Part shown: in pieces, positions 44,607-52,460 of the stretch
Layout: each line of letters begins with the position of its first letter
Position numbering within the stretch: the first letter of the stretch is position 1
Source: Azophilus sp965220425
GTDB lineage: Bacteria; Pseudomonadota; Gammaproteobacteria; Pseudomonadales; Azotimanducaceae
Direction: 5' to 3'
Length of the DNA: 64,000 nucleotides
Assembly: GCA_965220425.1 (NCBI GenBank)
Contig: OZ244830.1
Location: forward strand, 4,588,001-4,652,000
Made by a program: the position numbers and the translations under genes
The notes under the pieces: generated by a model
Database searches by the model: none
What the model saw: only the letters and a program-made list of their open reading frames with translations
Told to the model about the DNA's origin: nothing

Positions 44607-44959
44607 CTAGTGGTCCAACCACCTGGAAATGAGTGGTCAGTGACCGCCGGGGCGTTCCGCGCAAGGCGCGGTCGCGCAGATGTAGCCCGCCTACTTCAAG
44701 CGGCTGCAACGCCGCGCGGGGCGTTCCGGCGGTCACCCGAAGGGCGCGCCCACAAGCGCCCATCGGTCTGTGTGCGAGGGGTGCCCCCTCGCGCTCCCGG
44801 GCTGAGCCTTTGTATGCGAGGGGTACCCCCTCGCGCTCCCCGGCTGAGGGCTCCGTTATCGGCTCTTGACGTATGCTGGATACGTCCGCGAGCCGACGCC
44901 GCGCATCTGGACGCTTGTGGACGCGCTGACCGCTCATTTCCAGGTGGTTGGACCACTAG
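44607..44959. mobile_element. Complete 353-bp MITE with 34-bp terminal inverted repeats
   Basis: The left end CTAGTGGTCCAACCACCTGG... (34 bases) and right end match as inverted repeats at 33 of 34 positions. Each outer end is CTAG, consistent with a YTAR-type target duplication as in some IS5-group elements (inference). The interior has a second inverted pair (TGACCGCCGG...) and a tandemly duplicated block of about 42 bases (CTCAGCC.GGGAGCGCGAG). No transposase is encoded; open frames inside are repeat-derived. Truncated relatives lie at 32380 and 58185. Confidence 0.75.
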
Positions 44960-45363
44960 GCGCCGTCCGGCTGAATCATGAAGCTACCGGTGGCTTCCGC
45001 GACCACCGCGCCGTCCGCCTGCTGAATGGCCTTGCCCTGCATCTGCGCCAACCGCCCCTTGCGCTTGAGGCAGCGGCCCTCCAGGCGAACCGCGGCGCCT
45101 ATGGGAAGCTCGGCCCGGTAGCGGATATCGGCCCTTGCCGTAAAGCTCTTGATGCCCTTCAGCCACAGCCAGTTCGCCATGACGTCGTCGAGCAGGCTGA
45201 AGAGGATGCCGCCGTGAGTGACGTCCCGGTACCCGGTATGCCGCCTGTCCGGAGTGAACTCCGCCCGGCACACGTCGTCTTCGATGCGAAACCGCACATT
45301 CAGCCCGATCGGATTGCCGGGGCCGCATACGAAACAGCGATTGGCTTCGTCATCCAGGGACAT
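44956..45363 (-). CDS. PaaI-like hotdog thioesterase
   Basis: 135 residues from ATG 45363. Hotdog-fold features: CFVCGPGNPIGLNVRF at the N-terminus (as in YbgC/PaaI-like proteins of this type), HTGYRDVTHGGILFSLLDDVMANW with the catalytic HGG region, and TARADIRYRAELPIG. It would hydrolyse an acyl-CoA. The stop codon TAG lies inside the CTAG at the MITE edge, so the element inserted exactly at the end of the gene. Confidence 0.83.
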   Translation of the reverse strand: MSLDDEANRCFVCGPGNPIGLNVRFRIEDDVCRAEFTPDRRHTGYRDVTHGGILFSLLDDVMANWLWLKGIKSFTARADIRYRAELPIGAAVRLEGRCLKRKGRLAQMQGKAIQQADGAVVAEATGSFMIQPDGA

Positions 45364-45449
45364 CGGTCCGCCTCAGTCATGCACCCCGCCAAGACTATCA
45401 CCATTGTGCAAACCGCCGCCGCCTCGTCGAACGCCGCTGCCGGCAGCTT

Positions 45450-46094
45450 GTGGTAGGGTCCGCGCATCGTTTCCGTCCAGACGCGACCTTGATCGACCTC
45501 CCCGTCATCCGCAAACGGCTCGCCGTCCACGAAGGCAATACCTTCATCCCGAAGCCGCACACGCGCCAGGCCGCCGTCGCGGTCGTGCTGCGCGAGTTTT
45601 CGAACGGAACCGAAATCCTGTTCATCAAGCGCGCCGTCAAGCCCGGCGATCCCTGGTCCGGGCAGATGGCCTTTCCGGGCGGCCACCGGGACAGGACGGA
45701 TGGCGGGCTCAAGGAGGCGGCCATGCGCGAAACCCTGGAAGAGGTGGGCCTGGACCTCGAGCGCGAAGCCTATCTCGGCGCGCTCGACCATCATTGGGCA
45801 GCCCCGCGCGGCCGGCGGCTGGACATGCTGATCGCCCCGCACGTCTTCGAGATCGGGGGCGACCCCCGCTTCGAGTTGAACTACGAGGTGGACGAGGCGG
45901 TCTGGGCGCCGCTCGAGCCGCTGGTGCTGAACGAACTGCACGACACCGAAACCCTGTCCGTAACGGGCACACCGACGGTATTCAACGGCTACCGCCTGGC
46001 CGGCGGTCACTTCGTGTGGGGGCTTACCTACCGGATGCTGAAGGACTTCTTTCGAACCCTGGACCCCCACTGGCCAGAGGCCGATCGGGAGTGA
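45450..46094 (+). CDS. NUDIX hydrolase, CoA pyrophosphatase type
   Basis: 214 residues from GTG 45450; TTG 45489 is a reasonable alternative, giving about 201 residues. NUDIX box: GGHRDRTDGGLKEAAMRETLEEVGLD (about 76-101). The preceding LFIKRAVKPGDPWSGQMAFPGG matches the CoA-pyrophosphatase subgroup (UPF0035). It would cleave CoA or oxidised CoA to 4'-phosphopantetheine and 3',5'-ADP. Divergent from the thioesterase gene, 86 bases apart; both concern CoA thioesters. Confidence 0.83.
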   Translation: MVGSAHRFRPDATLIDLPVIRKRLAVHEGNTFIPKPHTRQAAVAVVLREFSNGTEILFIKRAVKPGDPWSGQMAFPGGHRDRTDGGLKEAAMRETLEEVGLDLEREAYLGALDHHWAAPRGRRLDMLIAPHVFEIGGDPRFELNYEVDEAVWAPLEPLVLNELHDTETLSVTGTPTVFNGYRLAGGHFVWGLTYRMLKDFFRTLDPHWPEADRE

Positions 46095-46175
46095 ATGCGG
46101 GCTGGAACCAACCGATAGTTTCGGATCAGCGCGTTCGCAAGCTTTCAGATGCGAGTTCCCGCCCCGGCGCGCGGG

Positions 46176-46194
46176 GCGCTGACGCGCAGAAAGC
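46176..46194 (+). repeat. GCGCTGACGCGCAG box without hairpin
   Basis: The 14-base box also found at 17669 (one mismatch), 40386 and about 50220 beside the hairpin repeats. Here no hairpin follows; instead an AT-rich stretch with GATAAATATAA leads into an integrase 5' fragment, linking the two repeat types. Confidence 0.5.
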
Positions 46195-46336
46195 AAACTC
46201 AGTGTTTTTCGGGGGTTCGGGGGACCGCACAGGGTTCCCTTAACACTTTGATAAATATAATATTTTAGGTGCTTCACGCCTCATTGCGGCACACTGCATC
46301 AACGTAAAATTGTTGTGCCCAAAGGAGTACCCAAAC

Positions 46337-46460
46337 ATGAGAAAACGACCTGCCATGCTGTCCGCCACCTTTGTCAAGAACGTCAAACTCCCCGGCCGCT
46401 ACGGCGATGGCCGCGGCGGCCTCGGGCTCACGCTGCGCGTCAAGCCCGCCTCCCGCGGAG
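46337..46460 (+). pseudogene. 5' fragment of a DUF4102-type tyrosine integrase
   Basis: AAAGGAG at 46322 and ATG 46337 give MRKRPAMLSATFVKNVKLPG, then RYGDGRGGLGLTLRVKP before the frame loses similarity. It matches the fragment at 17292 (MKRPNMLSAT, VKAPGRYGDGRG). Only about 40 codons of the arm-binding domain remain, joined directly to transposase-like sequence in another frame. Confidence 0.65.
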
Positions 46461-46464
46461 GATT

Positions 46465-47205
46465 CGGCTGCGGGACACGTTGCGGATCGCCTTGCCGGAG
46501 AGCGACCGGGGGCTGAACGACATGGGCGAGGCGGATATGAAAACGATCAAGGCGCGCGTTACCGCGTTCCGCGACGCCGAGGATATCCGGCAACTGGCGG
46601 CAACCGGCACGGCCTACCGGAAGATGGTGCAACAAATCGACAAATACTGGGATAAGCTCTTTGCCGATCGGATTGCAGTGACGAGCGCGCACGGGGTCAT
46701 CGAGATTCAACCGCAACGCACCAACAACCTCATGGAGCGGTTTTTTCGAGACATGAAGCGCGGCGATCGCAAGAAAAGCGGCACCCGCGCCTTGAGCCGG
46801 ACCTTGACCGCGATGCTGGCCGATACGCCGTTGGTGAAAAACCTGGAGAACCCCGACTATATGACCATCGTTTTAAAGGGGAAAGCGAACTTGGCGGAGC
46901 GGTTTGCCGATATTGACAGGGCGCTGGCGCGACAGACGTTGCGCGACGCACAAAAAGCCGTGCAAAAGTACCCCAAGCACATGGGCAAGCTCTTCAAAAT
47001 ACCTCATCTGCCGGCCAAATTGAGCAAAAATCCATTAACTTTGGCGGCATCGTTTCGGATCTCGTCGCCAGGCACTTGCGTTCCGGCTGCCGAAGCACGG
47101 AATACGGCGGGAAGTAAGATCCCCGGGCATCCTAATCGTTTTTTCCTGCCTTTCGGCCGCAGTCTTGGGGGGTCGCCTTTCGCTCAGAGCGCGGAGTCGG
47201 ATTGA
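46465..47205 (+). pseudogene. Transposase-like C-terminal fragment fused to the integrase scar
   Basis: A continuous frame with no plausible own start. Key segments are DTLRIALPESDRG, YRKMVQQIDKYWDKLF, VIEIQPQRTNNLMERFFRDMKRGDRKKSGT and TLTAMLADTPLVKNLENPDYM. The TNNLMERFFRDMKR block looks like the end of a DDE-type transposase. After KLSKNPLTL the sequence turns unstructured, so the original stop is lost. The family is not firmly recognised. It reads as a piece of a mobile gene stranded by recombination. Confidence 0.5.
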
Positions 47206-47280
47206 TCGATGCACGGGACGAAACAACCCTGTTGTGCTATAAGTCTAGTCCCATAAGCGCTCCACGAACGGGGATATCCA

Positions 47281-47496
47281 ATGTCTGGACAACCCATGCT
47301 CGACAACTTAGACGAGTACAAGGGCCTAGTTGACTCCGCGCATGAGGCCGGAGTCTCAGAATTACAAGAACTTTACGAGCGGATCGAAGGCACCTATGCA
47401 CGCGCGGCCGTAGCAGCGTCCGAAGCCGAATCCGTGCACGCTTCCGATTCGACTGCCGCAATGATCAGCTATGCCTACTTGGGGCCAGATACTTAA
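47281..47496 (+). CDS. Small protein preceding the ClpP/SppA-like protease
   Basis: 71 residues from ATG 47281 with GGGGA upstream. Acidic and helical (LDEYKGLVDSAHEAGVSELQELYERIEGTYARAAVAASEAESVHASDS), with no signal or membrane segment and no family recognised. It overlaps the next gene by 26 bases, suggesting coupled expression. Visibly lower GC than the surroundings. Could be a partner or inhibitor of the protease; that is inference. Confidence 0.55.
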   Translation: MSGQPMLDNLDEYKGLVDSAHEAGVSELQELYERIEGTYARAAVAASEAESVHASDSTAAMISYAYLGPDT

Positions 47497-48484
47497 CGAA
47501 CTTAACGCATCCGCACGAAGGAACCCCAATGGCACGCCTGATTTCGACAAAGTCAGGCGTAAGTACCTCAGTGCATTGAGCGAACATACGGGTAGGGCAA
47601 CCATCCTCTACTCGACGGCGTGGCTAGAAGCACGGGCGTTATCCCCTGCCGCCGTTCAACTCCACCTATCAGACGTCCAAGGCTTCATGGAAGCCGTATC
47701 AAACGTGGAGGAACGCGAACTCGATTTGATTCTACATAGCCCTGGCGGTTCGCCAGAAGCAGCCCAATCTATCGTCGAGTATATCCGGCAGCGATTCGAC
47801 CATGTCCGAGTGTTTGTTCCGATTGCCGCCATGTCTGCCGCGACAATGATCGCGCTATCCGCAGACGTGATAGTAATGGGGCAGCACTCGCAACTCGGGC
47901 CTACCGATCCTCAGTTCATTATCTCGACTCCGGAGGGGTCGCGTTCGGCTCCAGCCCAGGCCATTCTCGACCAGTTTAAGATGGCGCAAGAACAGTGCCG
48001 GCGTGACCCATCCAACTTGGCCGCATGGATGCCAATTATCCGTAGCTATGCACCTGGACTGCTTACCCAATGCCAGAAGGCGAGAGAGCAGGCTGTGGAG
48101 ATGGTTTCAGGCTGGCTACAGCGGTTTATGCTCGTGGACCAGCCCGATAGCAAAAACAAAGCCAGCACGGTCGCCAACTGGTTCACCGACTATGACAATT
48201 TCGGCTCCCACGGCGAACGTGTTGGACGTGACCAACCTCGCAGTTTAGGTTTGCGGGTCGACGATCTTGAGGACGATCAGCGCTTACAAGACACCGTTCT
48301 ATCTATCCATCACGCCACAATGCATACCTTTTCCGGCACTAGCGCTGTCAAGATAATAGAGAATCACCACGGGCGGGCTCTGATTCGCGCCGCCAAAACG
48401 GCCGGCGCGCCACCACCGGCCAAAGAGCGCGGGCGCAATTCAACCTCGAATCAACGAAAGAACAAGGGCCGGAAAAAACGGTGA
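47471..48484 (+). CDS. SDH_sah-type serine protease (ClpP/SppA fold)
   Basis: 337 residues from ATG 47471. The region about 45-150 is the crotonase-like fold of serine dehydrogenase proteinases: ILYSTAWLEARALSPAAVQ, LDLILHSPGGSPEAAQSIVEYIR (oxyanion HSPGG at 89-93), FVPIAAMSAATMIALSADVIVMG (nucleophile S122), SQLGPTDPQF. The C-terminal 180 residues are helical, ending in a Lys/Arg tail. These soluble enzymes have unclear substrates and often sit on islands. Lower GC and flanking transposase scars point to horizontal arrival. Confidence 0.78.
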   Translation: MPTWGQILNELNASARRNPNGTPDFDKVRRKYLSALSEHTGRATILYSTAWLEARALSPAAVQLHLSDVQGFMEAVSNVEERELDLILHSPGGSPEAAQSIVEYIRQRFDHVRVFVPIAAMSAATMIALSADVIVMGQHSQLGPTDPQFIISTPEGSRSAPAQAILDQFKMAQEQCRRDPSNLAAWMPIIRSYAPGLLTQCQKAREQAVEMVSGWLQRFMLVDQPDSKNKASTVANWFTDYDNFGSHGERVGRDQPRSLGLRVDDLEDDQRLQDTVLSIHHATMHTFSGTSAVKIIENHHGRALIRAAKTAGAPPPAKERGRNSTSNQRKNKGRKKR

Positions 48485-49016
48485 GATCTGACGATCAGCA
48501 TCGATAGCACAACGCCCTCAGTGGAGGGCGATGTGCAGACAGCTCTAGGGCTTGCCCCGTCATTTTGAAGACACGGTGGTCGAGTACACCTGCGACATCG
48601 TGCGGATCCAGTGCGCTTGACTTAGTTTCCGCCGCGGGCACGCGTTGTTACTAACAACGACCACCTAGCAACCCCGACGGAGCGACTCGCGCAATGGCGC
48701 GCACCGGAACGGCTCCTTGCGGTCGGACGACCGGACGGCTCCGGCCAGGCCTGAGCGTACGCGCTGGATTCGCCCAGGCGACGTCAGGCGTCGATTCGGG
48801 AGATGGGCGATCCCCTCGGCAACGGGCTCTCGTGCAGGCACCAAGCCTCGCGGGCGAGTTTAGGCCCTCGCGGGATTCGAGCCCTATCGCGCGCGTATTG
48901 TTTCGGGCATTGCGCTGTACCCGCACTGGTAGCCTCGCTCCCGTGGGTGGCGAAATCCACCATCGAACCCTCAACGGCGCCGTGTTCCGAGACCGCCCGC
49001 CGCCTCGAGCGGCCGT
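48485..49016. other. Non-coding stretch between protease gene and IS66 mosaic
   Basis: No gene supported. A perfect palindrome, CGTTGTTA-C-TAACAACG, lies at 48643-48659 and could end the upstream transcript or mark an element edge. GC rises sharply after about 48620, marking the right boundary of the lower-GC protease pair. Confidence 0.45.
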
Positions 49017-50345
49017 TTGTTGTCCCAAATCAGTTCGCTGGGAAAGACCATGCCCTCTACACGACGACCGTCGGCGAACTCGGCGTGGCACGTGTTCGCC
49101 GCGCCCCTTTTCCCACTGTATGGCCGCAGGAGCGAGCGGCAGGAGAAGCCGCGCAGCGGACGCCCGCGCGGTCAGCGGCGCGGCGCTCCCGGCCACGGTC
49201 GCACCCGGCGCCCCGGCCTTGAGGAACGCATCGAGGAGCGCAACCTGCCCACGGCGGCGCGCGCCTGTTCGGGGTGCGGGAAGCCATACGTGGCCAACGG
49301 TGTCGACGAGTCCGGCCTGGTGGAGATCGAGGTTCGGGCGCATCGGCGCGTGATTCGCCGCCGGCGTTGGCGCCGGACGTGCGACTGTGTCTCATCGCCG
49401 GTGGAAGTCTCGCCGCCGCCGGCGCCCCGGCTGTTCGCGAACACGCCCTACGGAACCAGCGTGTGGTCGCGGTTCCTGTTCGAGCACTATGCCTGCCTGC
49501 GGCCCCTGCACCGCGTGGCCGCCTGGTTGTCCGACCAGGGGCTGCCGGTCTCGCCCGGCACGCTGGCCGACAGCGTGCCCCGCTTCGTGTCGCTGTTCGA
49601 GCCCCTGGTCGAGGCGATCCGCGCACACCAGAACGCGGCGCCCCTGCGCCATGCCGACATGACCGAAACGATCGAGTGCCGCTACTACGGGCGCGACTTC
49701 ACGACCTCGGAGATGGCGTTGCTGCGCGCGTTGATCGCCGGCCCGCCGGCGCTCAACCGCCACGCCCTGTCCAAGGAGTTCTGCCGGCGCATCGGCTGGA
49801 CCAAGCCCGACGGCGGGCTCAAGGACATGATGGCCCGCGTGGTGATGCTGGCCATGCACCTCGACGGGCGCATCGAACTGCCGCCGCCGAAGTGGCGCCA
49901 GAACCGCCCCGGGCCGATCGTGTTCGGGCCGGACACCGAACCGCCCCTGCTCCCGCCGCCGGCCACCATCGACGAGGTCCGCCCCGTCGAACTGCGCACC
50001 GTCGTGCGCGGCGACCGTTGGGGGACGCTGTGGAACGAGTTCGTCGCCCGCTACCACTACCTCGGCTACAAGACCCTGGTCGGCGCCCAGATGCGCTACG
50101 CCGTGCACGCCAAGGACGGCACGCCGCTGGCCATGCTCGGCTTTTCCACCGCCGCCTGGACGCTCGCCCCGCGCGACCGCTGCATCGGCTGGACGCCGGA
50201 ACTGCGGGAAAAGAGTGTGTCGCTGACGCGCAACAACCCCGGGACCCTGGAAGAGAGTCGGTGTGCGGTGCGGTTATCCGGCACCTCTGAGGCTTGTGGT
50301 AAGCCCATCGCACAGCAAGACAAGTCCGCCTGGCGTGCCGGATGA
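49017..50345 (+). pseudogene. IS66 TnpC fragment fused to truncated DruA-like (DUF4338) segment
   Basis: One open frame of 442 codons, but a mosaic. About 49110-49670 encodes the IS66 TnpC N-terminal zinc-binding region (CSGCGKPYV, RRRRWRRTCDC, TPYGTSVWSRFLFEHYACLRPLHRVAAWLSDQGL, HADMT), which normally continues into the DDE core. Instead, at about 49675 it switches to the DUF4338 N-terminal half (LNRHALSKEFCRRIGWTKPDGGLKDMMARVVML, LPPPKW, YHYLGY, DRCIGW). That part ends at about 50215, where the hairpin-repeat box begins, leaving a nonsense tail. Neither domain is complete. Confidence 0.65.
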
Positions 50346-50364
50346 CCGTACCGCATACCGACTC
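50255..50364 (+). ncRNA. Structured hairpin repeat, copy C
   Basis: Arms at 50255-50284 and 50335-50364: 27 of 30 positions are Watson-Crick pairs and the other three are G-U wobbles on the plus strand, so an RNA of this strand would be paired throughout. Loop blocks GAGGCTTGTGGT and CAAGTCCGCCTGGCG match copies A and B. Inserted in or bounding the truncated DruA-like gene, 25 bases from the tetR stop. Confidence 0.6.
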
Positions 50365-50389
50365 GGACCCCGATTGCCGAGAGCCGGCA

Positions 50390-51082
50390 TCAGCCGCCGC
50401 CCCCAAGCAAGCGCTCAACGGTGCTGTCGGCACCGGAAACTTCCCGTTCGGCCGGCCCGCCCGGCGGCTCCTCCGCGCCAATGATCAGCGACGGCGCCAC
50501 AAAGTCCTTCAACATCTCCCGCAGGCGAAATTCGTTGCTGACAAACGGGAAATTCACGGTCTGCAGCGACATGACGATGAACATGCACCACTCCACGTAC
50601 TTTTCCAGGGTGATACCCTCACGCAGACGGCCTTGCCGCCTGGCGCGCTCGAAGGTGGGAAGCGAGCAGCTCAGAGCCGCCTTGTAGCAGGCTGCCAGCG
50701 AGTCGTCGATGCGCTCGTAGAGTTGCGCGCTGTTGTTGGCGAACAACAGTTTCAGTGCCGGACGGCGGCGCAACTGGCGAATGAACCAGACGATGTCGTC
50801 GATGATCTGTTCCTCAAGGCCCACGTGCTCATAGCGCTGGGTCTCGAAATCGGCCATCAGGGCATCGAAGTCCCGAATCACCGCCTGATTCAAGACATCG
50901 TCGGCATCCTTGAAGTAACGATAGAAGGTGGTGCGGCCGAGGCTGGCCCGATCGATGATTGCGCTGACCGTCGTATTTTCGGCGCCCCGGCTCAGATAGA
51001 GCGCTACCGCCGTGTCGAGGATGGCGCGGCGGGTATCTTCGGTGCGCGCCTGCGGACGGCCCGGGCCCGTTCTGCTGCTCAT
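50390..51082 (-). CDS. TetR family regulator
   Basis: 230 residues from ATG 51082. N-terminal HTH: TRRAILDTAVALYLSRGAENTTVSAIIDRASLGRTTFYRYFKDADDVLNQAV. The ligand-binding part (about 65-205) is helical and not assignable. Divergent from the Rieske oxygenase gene with a 264-base AT-rich spacer, so it probably controls that gene and the amidohydrolase behind it. Confidence 0.85.
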   Translation of the reverse strand: MSSRTGPGRPQARTEDTRRAILDTAVALYLSRGAENTTVSAIIDRASLGRTTFYRYFKDADDVLNQAVIRDFDALMADFETQRYEHVGLEEQIIDDIVWFIRQLRRRPALKLLFANNSAQLYERIDDSLAACYKAALSCSLPTFERARRQGRLREGITLEKYVEWCMFIVMSLQTVNFPFVSNEFRLREMLKDFVAPSLIIGAEEPPGGPAEREVSGADSTVERLLGGGG

Positions 51083-51308
51083 AGGTACGGAAAGCTACCA
51101 AAAAGCCGTTTGATTCTCTACCACACATCCTCAACGGTGGTACAAATCACAAAAAAGCATCCTCTTTTCAGCCAATTGGAGAACAATTCGAATAATCCAG
51201 TCCCAATACGTTTTTAATTAAGAACGAATAAATAAAAAATGTGCTCTTTATATTCATTTTAGGAACAAATAGTCGTATTGTGTACCTGTTATTTCGAAGT
51301 GTGCGCAG

Positions 51309-51328
51309 TGGCGGGACGACTCCCGCCA
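51309..51328 (+). promoter_or_regulatory. Inverted repeat before the Rieske oxygenase gene
   Basis: TGGCGGGA-CGAC-TCCCGCCA, perfect 8-base arms, five bases before the AGGGAG ribosome site. May be a TetR operator or a leader hairpin. The preceding 200 bases are AT-rich. Confidence 0.45.
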
Positions 51329-51346
51329 TTGCACAGGGAGCAAGCC

Positions 51347-52381
51347 ATGACTCTGCCCATTCCCTTCGGCTGGTTCGCCCTGACCTACAGCACCGACCTG
51401 CCGCCAGGCGGCGTCAAGCCGCTGTATTACTTCGGTGAACACCTGGTGCTGTTCCGCACCGAGGACGGCAAGCCGCACCTCATGGAAGCGTTCTGTCCCC
51501 ACCTGGGCGCGCATCTCGGTCACGGCGGCAAGGTGCAGGGCGGCGCCCTCGTCTGCCCCTTTCACGGCTGGCAGTTCGACGGCGGCGGCACCTGTGTGAA
51601 GGTGCCCTACGCCAGCAGCATTCCCAGGCGGGCGGCGCAGGGGCCATGCATGTTCAGCTATCCCGTGCAGGAGCGCAACCGGATGATCTGGGCCTGGTAT
51701 CACCCGCGCCGCATGGCGCCCTTGTGGGATCTCGACGACATTCGAGAACTCGGCGACCCGGGCTGGAGCCCCGTGCAACGCTTCGACTGGGAAATCGAGG
51801 CGCCCATTCAGGAAGCCGGCGAGAACGGGGTCGACATCGCTCACTTCGTCACCGTGCACGGCGCCCTGGCGATGCCCGAGGCCACGGTCACCCTGGACGG
51901 CCATCGCCGGGAGACCCGGTTGGTCTGCCCGGTACCCGGCATCGACGAGAAGGGCAACATCGACTTCACGACGCTCGAGAACATCCATCTCGTCACCAAA
52001 AACTGCGGGCCGGGTATGAGCATTCAGAGTTTCAGCATGAAATTAAAAACCGTCATGATGGGGGCAATCGCCCCGATCACGGCAACGCGGTTCAAGCTCT
52101 TCTTCGCCTTTACGAAGCCGCGCGACCTCGCCACGCCGTTCGATAACCTGGTGGAGGGATTGATCGCGGAAATCGTGCGCCAGGTGGAGCAGGACATCCC
52201 CATCTGGGAGCACAAGACGTTTCGGGAGTCGCCCATACTCTGCGACGGCGACGGACCCATCGCCAAGTACCGCAAGTGGTTCAGTCAGTTTTACGACGAC
52301 GCGGCGGCGCGGCCGGCGCCCGCGAAATCAACGCCCGCCGCCGGGGCACGCAGGGAGCCGGCGCTTGTGGGTCATGGCTGA
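51347..52381 (+). CDS. Rieske non-heme iron oxygenase, KshA-like
   Basis: 344 residues from ATG 51347 with AGGGAG upstream. Rieske cluster: C50-P-H52 and C70-PF-H73 (CPHLGAHLGHGG, CPFHGWQFDGGG). Mononuclear iron site: NGVDIAHFVTVHG with H165 and H170. The size and PYASSIPRRAAQ segment recall 3-ketosteroid 9-alpha-hydroxylase oxygenases. It would hydroxylate a steroid or other cyclic substrate and needs a separate reductase, not present here. Probably co-transcribed with the amidohydrolase 79 bases downstream. Confidence 0.85.
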   Translation: MTLPIPFGWFALTYSTDLPPGGVKPLYYFGEHLVLFRTEDGKPHLMEAFCPHLGAHLGHGGKVQGGALVCPFHGWQFDGGGTCVKVPYASSIPRRAAQGPCMFSYPVQERNRMIWAWYHPRRMAPLWDLDDIRELGDPGWSPVQRFDWEIEAPIQEAGENGVDIAHFVTVHGALAMPEATVTLDGHRRETRLVCPVPGIDEKGNIDFTTLENIHLVTKNCGPGMSIQSFSMKLKTVMMGAIAPITATRFKLFFAFTKPRDLATPFDNLVEGLIAEIVRQVEQDIPIWEHKTFRESPILCDGDGPIAKYRKWFSQFYDDAAARPAPAKSTPAAGARREPALVGHG

Positions 52382-52460
52382 GGCCAGGGGAACCCGCACG
52401 GCCATCGGGTACTGCATTCGAGGCTGGCGGTGCTCGCGCGAACTCAGACTGCAGTAAACT

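Noticed and set aside
44302..44937. 211-codon minus-strand frame
   Set aside because: Crosses the MITE and the antisense of the epoxide hydrolase gene.
45300..46277. 325-codon minus-strand frame opposite the NUDIX gene
   Set aside because: The plus strand carries a full NUDIX box and CoA-pyrophosphatase motif; this frame has none.
48651..49343. 230-codon minus-strand frame and its plus-strand partner at 48694
   Set aside because: Arg/Pro-rich, no domain; antisense to IS66-like sequence at its right end.
17708..50364. Possibility that the hairpin repeats are a CRISPR or integron attC array
   Set aside because: Copies are tens of kilobases apart without spacers, and the conserved part is the loop, not the ends expected of attC (RYYYAAC/GTTRRRY not seen).
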